Assembly: GCF_964199755.1 (NCBI RefSeq) | Contig: NC_133910.1 | Coordinates: 8,082,501 to 8,146,500 of the forward strand | Source: Larus michahellis | Lineage: Eukaryota; Chordata; Aves; Charadriiformes; Laridae | Reading direction: 5' to 3' | Length of the DNA: 64,000 nucleotides | In this document: in pieces, positions 12,211 through 25,534 of the stretch | Layout: each line of letters opens with the position of its first letter | How positions within the stretch are numbered: the stretch's first letter is position 1 | Position numbers and translations under genes: made by a program | Notes under the pieces: generated by a model | The model's input: only the letters and a program-made list of their open reading frames with translations | Told to the model about the DNA's origin: nothing | Databases searched by the model: none

Positions 12211-13886
12211 CCCCACCATCCCAGCAATTTGGCCTGGTCATGGTCAAAATGATGCAGCATCCCTGCATGTGTCTGGGAGACGGGGAACGGGGATGGTGGT
12301 GGTGCCCAGGTCCCACCTCCACATCCCTGCATCTCCTCCCAGCCCAACGCCTCATCCGTTAATGGGTCAGGGTGTTGGAGGCACCCAGTGCTCCCAGGCC
12401 CTGGCACTGGTCCTCGCTATAGCAAAGCGCCAGAGAAGCCATCTGCTCTTTTCAGGAGGTCACTGCCAGCAATGGAAATAAGCGTAACCCTTCCTTCTCT
12501 GCCGCTTCCCTTGGTTTGGCTCGCATCGGGCACCAGGACACTCTTGGTGGCATCAGTCAGCAGCAGGATTTTTAGAGAAGGGTGCAAGAAAACTCTGCAA
12601 TAGCTCTAAGTTTGGACCCTACTTTGAGAAGAAAGTGACTAGTCCCAGGGACAACCTGCCAGCAGATATTGGGGTGTCTCTGGTCCTCATGGCTCATCTC
12701 AGGATGGGACAGCCTTTGAAAGTGGTGTACTCGGGTACAAAGGGACCTTAGGGACTTGATGGAAAACTTGTTGGTGGAGGTTTCATGGCTTGAATTATTC
12801 AGAATTAAGGTCCAAGAATGTTTTTCTGGCCTTAAAGATCTTGGAACACATAGTTTCCTCCTGCTCAACAGCTTGGTGGTGACTTGAAGCAGGGGAGTTA
12901 ATATCCCTTCCAGTAGATTTTGTTACTTGTTCAAGTATTATCTGAAAATGCTGCACATCTATTTAATAAGTATCAAGATAGCTTATTAGCAAGTATTTAT
13001 TTCTTGACCATATTCAGGGAGTGGTAATTCCTGCCATCATGGCCTCTACAATGATATAGAGCAGAAAACCCCAATATAACCCTGCTATGAATCAGAATGT
13101 CATAAAACTATTAACATTTCAAATAATTCCAAAATACTTTCCCACCAGTAGGTACAGATTGGATCCAGATGCTTTATTAACAGAAAGAATAATTAACCAG
13201 TACCTCCATACGGAAGAACGACAGCGAGACGTGTTCCCCATGAAGCTTTTTCAGGCAGCTGACTGGGTATCCTGGAAAAAGACTTCATAAACTTGCCTAA
13301 ACCTGATGATATTAGTGACAAAGAGGAGATTAATCTCAGCCTGGCTGAGAGCCCAAGATCAATACTGAGAAACCAAACTACACCCTCAGCTTCATGTTTC
13401 CATGAGCCAGCAAAGCCAGAAATAAACACTGCGGAGGCTGAGCTCTGCGAGACGCAGTGGTGTTCGTTCCTAGCTCTGAAGACCAGGGTTGGATGAGCAG
13501 ATGCTTGGCTGCAGTCCTGTGTCACCTTGGGGACATGCCACAGCCGGGGCTTCAGGGGGTGCTGGAGGTGGGAGCTGAGACCCACCTCTCTGAGATATTT
13601 TGGTGCTGAATTTCCATCGCCAACCGTGCAAGTTTGACCTAAACCCGTAGTAAGAGCCAAGCCCAAGACAACCTGTGGACGTGTCCCCACTGCCGGGAAG
13701 CTGTGAGATGCAGTCACAGCAGTTTGGCTCAAGTGCTGCCCCAGAATCCACTGAGACTGGTATTCAAAATCAGGTCCGGGTGGTTTTAGCCAGACATAAA
13801 ACCACCACAGGTCTTTGCAACTGTTGGGTTTAACCTTGAGCTCCAGCAGGTCCTGAAATAGGTTTTGAGTCTCATGGAGACTATAG

Positions 13887-15291
<1,405 letters not shown>

Positions 15292-17870
15292 CCAGGGCAA
15301 AGCCCACCCCGTGGCCTCATCCAGGATACAGCGTGGAGCTCCTGTGCTGGTCCAGGACAAATCCGCTGCCTGCTCAACCTACGTGCCACTCATCCAATGT
15401 CTCAGCACCTCTCCTCTCCTCTTCCCTTTTGAAGGTAGAGTCAGTCCCAGGCCGAAGTGGCACATAATTATAGCCACATATGGAGCAAACTTGGTTAGAA
15501 ACTTGCTTTTCCGCACACCCTTATAATAAAGGCTATATATACACACACATACCCCCCACGCGCTCTTCGAGGACAAACAGACTTGCCAAGGGAACAAGAA
15601 TTTGCTTCCAAACATGGAAGGAACTTGGACTATTGGATTTGACCAATTTGGGTATCTCACCCAGAGAGCCAAAGAGTTATTGGGTCTTCTCCTCCCGCAG
15701 GGACAACATGCGGCGGTGGGAGGATCACGAGCCCCCCTTTTCCCCGGGCTGTGACTCGCAGCGCTCAACCATATGTGCCGAAATGGACCCAAGCGTTCGC
15801 CCCTCTGTGCATCCCCAGCCGCAGTGCTTGGGAGAGACTTTGGGAAGCCGACGGCTCGTCCCTGCCCCAGCCAGCCCCCTGCACCGCGCTGCCTGCATTT
15901 AGGAGCTGCCTATGTCAATGGCATCAGGCTTTGTCTCTTCCCAGAGGGGCAAGGAGTGCTGGAGCATCTCTACGGACTCGCTCAGAGCCTGTGAGGTCTC
16001 CCATGAGCTGGGGGGAGCATCTCCGATCCCCAAACAGGCACCGCTGCCCTGCCTCGGTGGGTTTGCCAGCAATTCTGCAGAGCCCCAGGTCATTGAACCG
16101 TCCCAGGGAAAGAGAAAATTGGAAAAAGCTGTTGGGTTTCAGCTGAGTAGGCGGCTCCCAGCGCTTCATGCCAACGGCAAAGCAGGCTTCGCCTTCCGGA
16201 GGCACAGCCTCCCCGTCGGCAGCTCCGCAGATGTGTGCGGGGGTTTGGGCCTGGCGACTCCATGGGGGTGGGCTTTTTTTGGTTTTGCAGAAAGGAAATG
16301 GCTTCCCCCTCGTCCCACCCTGCTGTGCAGCCTAATGAGGTTGCAAGGTGGGACGTGCCGGGGGACGGACACAGGGTGGGCAAACTTGCCCCAGGCTAGT
16401 GCCACCCCGGTCCTTTGCCCGTGGGACTGAGCTGCAGAGAGACGCACCCACCACCTTCTCCTGCCAATACTGCAGCAATGGGGCATGAGCCGAAGTGATG
16501 GAGGTTTTACCCTGTGGAAAAAGCCCTCTAGAAGTGAGGCCACCCTTTCCTCAGCCACTGCAAAGAGCCATCAGCCAAGCACATGGATGCCACCAGCTCA
16601 GATGGGTGGCCTGGACGGAGAAGGCACCAGCCCTACCTGCCTAGAAGGGCTCAGCCCCGCTGAGGACTGTAGCAGTAGGTCTGAGGGTGAACACAGCAAT
16701 TGCTAAGGTGCTTCCTCCAGGTAAACAACCTCCAGCATGCGACACCAAGGCTGAAAATGTCCCCAGCACTCCCAGGAGCATCCTCTCCCTTTCCTACTGG
16801 GGCTGTCACTGCAGCCGCACGTGGTACCCAGTGCTTGTGACACCAGGACCTTCAGCTTCATCCCTGGCAGCACCTGCCCAGGGGAACTCACCCAGCACCG
16901 GAGACCTGATGGGAGAACCGGGAGAGGAGCACGTGTCCTCTGGCTGGGGGTGAACCAGCCACTCCAGCCCCAGCTTTCCCTGCTCCACCCAATGCAGCCC
17001 CTAAGTCGGGAACAGCCACCTCCTCCTCCTCAAGTATGGTGGGCAGGGAGGGGGCACAGCCTGACCGACACTGCCCACCTCATCCAGGGAGCAAACTCAC
17101 CCTAAGCACCCACCCTGTGCCCCCCACCCCTTTTTCCAGGGCTGGCATCCCCCACACACACACAGACATTTGCCGTACCAGAATGGGAGCACACAGCTCC
17201 CCAGACCGCAGCGAGACACCACACAGAGACCTGACAAAAGCCAAGACGTGCCAGGCCAGGGGGAAGAGGGATCCACTGCAGATCGAATCATCCGCCATGA
17301 GAAACGGCACTTGGGGCAGGAGGATGGGGCTGGGGGGGGTCTATTCCCATGGAAAGCACAGGGCTCTTTTTTCAGTTATACAAGACGAAACCACAGGGAT
17401 ATAAATGTCGCTGCCTCTTTGAGAGCATTAATGAAAATAAACCCATTTAATAGTTTGCAGATGCCGTTTCTGTAAACCTAAAAAAAGCAGGGAATAAATA
17501 TTTCTTCACTAAATATCTATATGTATATATATATTTGAAAACATTCGCTCCTCATCTTAGGGCCCCTCCTTCGCCGTGCTCTTGGCAGCTTATCGCGGCT
17601 TGTCAGTCAATGCTGAATCCTCACCGAGACGAGATACAAATTGCACCCGCGGAGGGGTAGCAGGACAGAGGGATTATTGTAATCTAAGCTCCCTCTCGCC
17701 CTTTCTATTTGTACATTTCAATTACTTGTAACAAGATCCACAGTGGATTTTTTTATTTTTTTTTTTCCCCCCCTCTTCTGCATGTCTGTGTTTTGGAAAT
17801 TTTTGTAAGGTTTTTGTAAAAACAACTCTTGTGAAATAATGGAGGAATAAATATTTTACTGAGTAGAGAC
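15292..17870 (+). other. PRRX2: PRRX2 3' UTR region with alternative poly(A) signals
   Basis: A proximal AATAAA lies at 15525-15530, 234 bases after the stop. A distal AATAAA at 17846-17851 is preceded by two TTTTGTAA motifs (UGUA, the CFIm site) and sits at the end of an AT-rich block from about 17400. That block looks like a conserved 3' UTR end. Further AATAAA copies occur near 17436 and 17494. Which site is used cannot be decided here. 15550-17400 contains no other recognisable gene. Confidence 0.5.
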
Positions 17871-19639
17871 GTGTCCGCGCACGTGACAGGGACGTGGCCC
17901 TTTCCTCGCCAGCTACTGCAGTTTCCACCTGCCTTGGAGAAGCAGCACGGGCAGGGGAACAACCACCATGGGCAAGGGGACAACAGTCAGGATCCAGCCA
18001 CCTTCACCTTGTGTGGTGGTGGCACCTCATGGCTTCTCTCCAAGACCTGGATTTCATCCCAGGCTCCCAAACAGCAAGTGGTCCACATGCCCTGGGAGAG
18101 GGGCAGGAGCAAGCGGGGGAGTGTGTCGAGGCCCCATGGAGCTGGGATGGGCTCCCACAGTAGGGCTACTGGGCTTCGAGACCCTTGAGCTGATGCCCAG
18201 AAATGGTGGAAACTCAAGGGGCACAGAAAACAGCCTAACGAAAGCCCCTGCATAACAGCTAATTGTAGGGCCTTGCCAGATCCCTCTTATTCCATTCTAG
18301 GATCGTGAGTGTGGGCTATTGAGGAAGGGAAGAGGGCTTGGTTTGCTTTTCCCCTCCAAAATCCCACTGGGAGTTGCAGAGCTTATAGGGTCTGCCCCGG
18401 GTGGCTCACAAATTCCCCACAAAGCAGCAGGTCACCTTAACACCAGCCCCAGTTCACACCCACGGCCTTGGGAGCAGCACCCACATTTGCCCCCAGCAGC
18501 AAGGGAATGGGCTGAGGGGAGGCAGCCAGGAGCAGGCAGCAGGGCCCCTCGCCGCCAGGTGATCAGGTAAATCCGGCATTGTAAATGGGGGTGGAAACCT
18601 GTCAGCACTAATTGATGCTCCACAGACGCCAGGGACGAGCATCTGTTACAGACATCCCGTCCTCCTGGGACAAGCGCTCATCAATGGTCCCAACAGAGAC
18701 CACCAGTATCCCACAGCCCTGGGAGCTGGAAATGGGCAACGTGGAGGTCTGATCTACTCGGAGAATTGGAGGCACTGGAGAAATAAGGAGATTGTCTCCT
18801 ACACCATCACTGCAGGCGCATCCAGGCACTCAGACAGAGCTTCACTCTGTGAAGCACACAGACTCAGAAAGGGCTGGGCAGCACAAGCCCTGGCAGCCCA
18901 CATCGGCACCAAATCCAGCTCTTCCAGGCTCCATCCTGTGCGCCAAGGCAGGCATTAACCCAGTGAGCTGCAGGCTGAGCATCGACAGGGGCCACAGGCA
19001 AAGAGCCAGGCTGAGGGGGTGAGAAGATGCGGGACCTGAAGGGCAGCCCAGCCTGGCAGAGCCTCACAGTCGAGTGGGTTTGCTAGGAGCAGGGATCGGT
19101 ATGGGATGCCACGAGCAGGATGGCTCCCGGGGAAAGCTCCCAACCAGCCCGCAGCAGGGGAGCACACACCCAGGGACCAGAGCAGCACGCGGCTCCCTGG
19201 GGGTTTTCTGCTCCAGGTCTACAGAAATTGAGCTAAGAGGCAGAAGGAGAAGGGTCAGATTCTGCACAGACAACTAGCTAAAAGATAAGAAATAAAAGCG
19301 TAGAAATAAACTATCAGCTCTTAGATTGCAGAGTGTTTCCTCCACAATGCAGCCGTGGAGCTCCTTGTGTCACCCCGGGGGCAGTGGGCAACTCCAGGGA
19401 CAGACACAGAGATCTTATCTCAGCGCCTGGAGCCGTGCTGGTGCCCAGAATCACAACTGGCCACTGGGATTCGGGGCATCCCACACACAATTTCCAGATC
19501 TGATCTGTGGGATGTGCAGCCCACAGAGCCATACTGACCTACTCCAGCAGCTACAGTCCCACACACCAACAGCTTAACCATCCCCATCGTACTGCTCCAC
19601 TACTGCTTTGTAACCGCTTATTTATTCATTAAGTGACTT

Positions 19640-19900
19640 GTAGACCATTAGGGTCGGTTGTCCAACCTCCTTCCTAGCCCCAGGCAGAGAATACACCCAA
19701 GCAGCATCCTCATGTCCTCAGCATGTGGCCAATGCAGAGCATCCCTTTGGAGGGCATCCAGCCCCGAGTCAAAAGACCCTTGGAAGTGAAGAGCTTGCAG
19801 ATCCCAGGGCAGATTCTTCCAGTGACTCATTACTGTTAGCTGCTGGAAATATGTCACTTATTTCCTGCCTGAACTGTCCCAGCTTCAGTGCAGCTCCCAC
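19640..19900 (-). mobile_element. Eroded CR1/L3-like LINE fragment
   Basis: The plus strand reads like the complement of an old CR1-clade 3' region: TTCTTCCAGTGACTCATTAC, a TGTTAGCTGCTGGAAATATG block, then CTTATTTCCTGCCTGAACTG and AGCTTCAGT. The order matches old sauropsid CR1 copies but divergence is high, so the boundaries are rough. Confidence 0.45.
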
Positions 19901-21356
19901 TAGAGCAGAAGGTCTCAACCCATGGTCTGATGGGGTCTGAGGGGTCTGCAAACCAGGAGACAGACGAGCATGGGGAGCTGCAGCTCACCTGGCGGGGTCT
20001 GCACTCCACGGCGGGGATGTGCTGGGGTTACCAGTGAAGAGGAGCTGCCAATGAAGAGGAGCTCAAAGGCATCGGGATACCTCTCCTCCTCTTCCAGCAC
20101 GAAGGGGATTTTTCCTTCTGGGAAGCAGTCCGTTACCAGAACTAATTTCTGCAGGAGAGCTGATCTCCCTCCACACACCACAGCTTCAGGTTGGGGAGGG
20201 ATGTTGCAAGAACGTTATTTGCAAATTTATTTCCTTCCTCCAAGCAGTTGGTTTTCAACCAGCTGACTCCCAAAGGGCAAGTCTCAGCTGATGAGAGGAC
20301 CTCACTGCACCCCCCCGCCCTTTCCTTGTTTCTGACCCCACAGCCCAACGCTTGCGCGTGGCTTTCCGACTGATGAAAAGTTGAAGTTTGCCCCTGCAAT
20401 ATTTTAATGAGAACAATTTTGTATTGTCATCAGCATCGGCTGCCACGGCAGCGAGACAAAACAGAGCTCACATTTTCCAGCTCGCAGGGATGCCAGCCTG
20501 GTTATCCCCATCCAGAATGAATTACTCAGACATCTAGCGGTTACAGCATCCTCCTCTCCTGCTACCCTTGCGCTGAGCCCTTCTCCCTCTGGTGGCAACG
20601 GGAAGGGCCGGAGACCTTCCGAGTCCTGCTGACACCACTCACCATCTACAGAAACACAAGCACATGTGACAGCAACATGTCACCCCCCGCAGTTGAGCCC
20701 CTCCTGTCCTGGGGGACGCGACAGTCACCCCAAATTCTGTGCTCCATTCGGAAGGAGCATCTCCTCCCTGCAGCTGATATTTTGCTCACTGATCCTTCTT
20801 TCCAAACCCCAAAAGGACTCAACCTAAGGCAGCGGTGAAGCTTTCGAGAAGCTGGATGGGAGATGTCCGCTGGGGGTGTAATGCTCTGCGACAACTTGGG
20901 AAGGAGGGTGGAAGCAAAGGTTCCCTTTGCAGTGGGTGTTAGAAAGCCAAGGAAGAGTTATTGCATGCAGATGCTCAGCGGGGCCGGGAGCGCAACAGAG
21001 CATCACGTCTGCCCGCTCCGGAGAGGTTACGGGCGCAGGGACAGACATGAGCCGCCTCCTCAACCCGCTCCCCAAGGAATGGCACCCAGCGTCCCTCCAT
21101 CCCTCCCTCCCCGCCCCAAACACCTCAAGTGGCCCCCCCGCTCCCACCCCCACCCCGGGGCCTGCCGACAGCTCCTCGGGCAGCCGGGCTGGGGGCCCCG
21201 CGGGCGCAGGCAGGCGGGTCCCCCCCGCAGCCACACGAGGGTGCTGCAGCCCCGCGCAGCGCAGCCCGGCCCGGTCGGGGGTGCGGAACGGACCCCGACC
21301 CCCGCATCGTGCTGCGGTGCTCCACAGACCTCCCCACACCGGGCCAGGGACTCCCC

Positions 21357-21377
21357 CTCCCCCCCCCCCCCCCCCCG
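21357..21377. repeat. Poly-C run
   Basis: About 18 to 20 consecutive C inside a C-rich segment. Its length is probably variable or poorly determined. Confidence 0.9.
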
Positions 21378-23541
21378 TCCGGCTCCCTCGTCCCTGGCCG
21401 GAGCTGGAACCTGCATGTCACCCATGTCGCAAACTGGGGACATCTCGCAGCTCAGCTCCGGAGCCGGGGAGGAAAAAAAAATCCAGTAGATGAAGTTTTC
21501 CCTGTGCCAACTTCACCCCCATAAATGCCAGAGAGGAGCTGGGAAATACCGTTACCTTTTCCAGGGGACTAATCTCTGGGATGTCCGTACCTCTAGAGCT
21601 GGCTCTTTTCGCTCTCCCTGCGAGTCAGAGGAATCCCAGCTCCTCCAGAGGAACGAGGGGGTTTGTGTGGCAAAACCCCACAGCATGAGATGGAAGAGCC
21701 CCACGTCTGCTAGAGGAAAGGGGAGACTTTGGGAGGGCAGAGAAGGCTGAGTGACCTGTGTCACGGGAGAGATGCCCAAGGGGGGAATCTTTGTCCCAGA
21801 CCCCACCGGGGGAAGGTCTGGATCAACAGGAGAGATCTGGGAAGCAGCGCAGGCAGGTAAGGAGGGGGTAAGCGGGATCCTGCGGCTGAACTGGATGGAA
21901 GTACACGGTAGGGAAAGTGGTTTGTGCTGGGTCTCCACCTGCTTTTCCCCCACCTCCAGACACCTTGGGCTCAGCAGGGTGGAGGGAAGACATGTACCGG
22001 CAGTGTGAGTCATATTCAAATATTTAAGCACCAAACTTCACAGTTCTGCAGTGCCAGGTGGATTTCACAGTGTTACCGTTTCAGGTTTGAGCCGGGTATG
22101 AAAACCACATTGTTGGCACATAAAACACACGCACCAAAACCCACGGACTGATAGATGCAACCGCCATCCCCGCTCTCCTGGAGCTGGGAGAGACCCTGGG
22201 CTCGTCTTCCCCCGGCACTGAGGCTGGAGCGGGAATCTGAGAGCTCCAGGCTTTAGGATATTGTTTGGGAAAAGGCTGGGGATACTTCAGCTCATCACTT
22301 GCCCCGCACGCAGTGAACATCGCCCTATGCCATGGGGAGAGCCGGTGGCTCCAAGTGCCTCGGTCCTGGGAGAGCCCTGCCGGGATGGGGCTGGCCAGGC
22401 AGCCGGGAGCCGGGCTCTCTCCTGCCTCCCACAAACCTTCGCGGCATTCCAAAATAATGCTTGGGCCCCTCTGAAGTTCGCCTTGTGGGCTTTTTCTGTT
22501 TGTTTTTTTGGAGCCAGGAGAGTTCACGTTCCCAAGCTTTTCCCTGCAGCCAGTACAGCGGGGTTTGTTGTTCTTTTTGAAATAAAAAAAGAAGAAAGCA
22601 GAGCTCTGCATGTAACCTCGGCTTCCCTGAGCAGGGCATCAGCCCCAGGCACCAAACCACCAAACAGGCAGTTTAGTGGAAGGGAACTGGCAGCTCTGGG
22701 GGCTAGGGGGGGTTCTGCGCCCCCAGTTCTTCCTTTCCATGCAAAAACCTCAATCCCAACTACATCTCTAACCATGGCAACGTGTACTGGAGAGAGTCCA
22801 TTTTATAAAGCCGCTGCCTTTCTTCTTTGAAAGCAAAAAGCATGAGGGAAAGAAAAAACTACCAAGTGGAGCCATTTTGTCCATCCCAACCAGCTGACGC
22901 AGACACCAGTGGGACGGCGCTTCCTAAACACCAACAGTGTAAGAAAATAGGGGGAAACCAGGGAAATGAGGCTTTTGCTTCCCAGCAAGGTGCCAGCTAA
23001 AGGAGGCGGCTGCTGAGCTTGAAAAATACAGGCAGCTCCTTTGCAACTCGTAAGCACAGAAACGAGAGCAACCACGTCTTACCTGAGCTTCTCCAGCCCT
23101 CCAGGATTTAAGCACCGGCTTGGATCCGCAGGGAGTGAAGAAAGCTTGCAGGGACAAAGCACCTCATTCTGCTAGCCTGCTCTGGGGGAGCTGGGATGGA
23201 GGAGGGTTGGGGAACACCAAGCTTTGTGCTCCTGCTGTTCTGGGAAGGAAAACCGAGCATAGGTACTTTGCAAGCCTTTTTGCAAGCTTTTTCAAGCTCT
23301 GCTGAATTTAAAGGATCAGCACAAATAATGCACACCTGGAAAAGAGCTTCCTCTGCAGGGCAGGTGGGCCCCGAGGAAAGGGATGTGTCTTTTGAAGTCC
23401 CAGGGCTCGCCGGGCTGCGCAGTGAGGTTTAGCAAAGCGCTTTGCAGCTGGGGAGCCATCCTGCTGGGGCTGGACCCAGCTGCTACCCAGCTGCATCTGC
23501 TGCTCCCGAAGGAAGGATGTATCAGAGCACAATGATTTGTT

Positions 23542-25534
23542 TTTATTGGGAATATTTGCTTCCTGCCGCCAGGATGCATGTGCAGCAGCAGCGAAACATA
23601 CAGGGGTTGGGGACCTTGTGCAGCATGTGAGGCAGAAAAGGCTCGTTAAGAGGGGTGTGCGTTAGTGGCCAGCCGTGGAGGCTGTGTAAATGAGAAGTGG
23701 CCAAGAGCAAACTGCTGAACCTGCAGTTCCTGCTCACCTTCCGCAGGCGGTGGGTCCTGTGTCCCCCTGCGGGAGAGCTGCGCCCTCTGCTCCCAACCTC
23801 ACCAAAGAGCTTACCCTAAGGCCACGTCTACGCTGGGGTCAGGCGTTACTTGTTCAGAAACTGCTACCCGAGCTGGGCAAGGGCTCGGAGCATCAGTCTG
23901 AGCCGGTGTTTCACCTCGTGCCTTGTGCACGCAGGCACTCAGCGGGGTCTCAGTAAGAGCATCCCCAAGGACAGTGGGGTTAAGGGAACAGCTTTAGTGC
24001 TTAGGACAGGTGGAAAGGGAATTTATTTTCTGCTCGTTTCCCCCTGTGATTTTAGCAAAACTGTGCTGCTCTCAGAGGAGGCAGGAGGCACTTAACAGCA
24101 GAGGCTTCCCCCTGCCGTGCTTTCCAAAGTGGGGCTCCTCCACGTGCCACTGTGGCCTGGACCAGCCCTGGGCGCTCCAGGAGAGCTGCAGGGCAGAGGA
24201 GCTCAGGAGGGTTTGTCATCCTGCGATACCCCGGTCCCAGCCTCTCCTCTCCACCACAAGGGCTTTCAGGCGACACGGCAGAGCAGAGGTATTCTCCTCC
24301 CGCCAGGCAGTTCAAAGCCGCTCTTCTCATTTCCAGAGCTTTCTGCAAACACCAGCTAATCCAGACTGCGCACGGCTTGGCAGCAGCGGACAGCAGGAAA
24401 CAGCTGAAAGAAAACACCCCCCAAGCGATCACGGCACATTCCCCAAATAGCAACGGGCTGTTCTGCGGCCAGAGAAAGGCTACAAACAGAGGGGGAAAAA
24501 TTCAGTCCGCTGCCCTGGGAGCGTTTTCAGGCATCAGCGGCATGTGAACGGAGATACCACCCTTGGGAGAAAGCTCTGTCTGCAAACTGCAAACCTCCTG
24601 TTTTGTGTGAGCGTCTCAGTCTTTCCACAAATCCCAGAACTTTGTGTGAAGGTCTGGCTCTCTACGGGGTAAGCGATTCCTGCTGGCTGCTGCAGGCGCG
24701 TCCCTCCTGCATCTCACTGAGATGGAAAAGCCACAGCCGCTGCTGGCCTGGAGCTCCTGAACACTGGCCACAGGGTGTCCTGGCTGGCACAGGCTGGCTC
24801 CTGCCGGCAGCCAGGCTCCCCAGCAGGGAGCTGCGTCCCGTGGCATGAAGACGTGGCAGTGCTGGGAGCACTGAACGCTTCGGTGCCTTCATAACGTCAC
24901 CTCAGAGATTTCGACTTCCATGTTACGCTGCCTGGCAGGCACCTGCCTCTGTCCTCCTCGCGGGAGAGGGAACCTAAGGGACGCCCCTCCTCCAGAGACC
25001 CACGCGGCTGGGCAGGAGGAGGGCGGCTGTTTTATAACCCCCCTCTGCCCCCACCCACGGCTGCTGACCACGAGACTTCATGGGACCCTCATGATTTTCC
25101 CTTCCTGATTTATGGGGTATTTGTGACCAAGGGGAAAGGGCAAATCTCCCCCTTCCCAGTTCCGAATGCAGTTGGGCCAGAAAACCTTCTTTCCTTCAAT
25201 GAACCCCATCCTCGAGCAGCAGTCCGGGTGCTTTCCCCCTCCCACCCTTAGCGGGGACGAGGAAAACCTGCCTCCGCATCCCCTTCCCACTCCATGGGGA
25301 GATGTGCCCCTTCTCTCTGGCGACTTCCCTGCCCAATTTCAATAGCGCGGGGACTTCATCAAGGCTGCACTGAGCATCCTTGGGGCACAAGTGGCCTCCC
25401 TGGCAACATACCATGTGCATACACACACCCACACGCGCGTGCACACCCACACTCGCACACACACCACCCAGTCCAGCCGGGGAAACCAGCAGAGCACAGG
25501 ACGAAGGGGTTTGGATGGTCGGTCTCGTTGGGTG
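23542..25534 (-). other. PTGES: PTGES 3' UTR (probable)
   Basis: On the minus strand, AATAAA signals occur at 24022-24027 and 23542-23547. They would give 3' UTRs of about 1.5 or 2.0 kb, in the range of mammalian PTGES. No other coding signal is seen here. The extent is inferred from these signals. Confidence 0.4.
25421..25475. repeat. CA-type microsatellite
   Basis: An impure (AC)n tract with CCCAC interruptions lies about 60 bases beyond the PTGES stop codon, inside its predicted 3' UTR. Confidence 0.8.

Larger units (their letters stand above)
17871..23540. other. Intergenic DNA between PRRX2 and PTGES
   Basis: The two genes are tail to tail. I see no convincing gene here. The open frames around 20.8-21.5 kb come from C-rich DNA. 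The segment holds an eroded CR1-like stretch and a poly-C run, listed separately. Confidence 0.6.
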
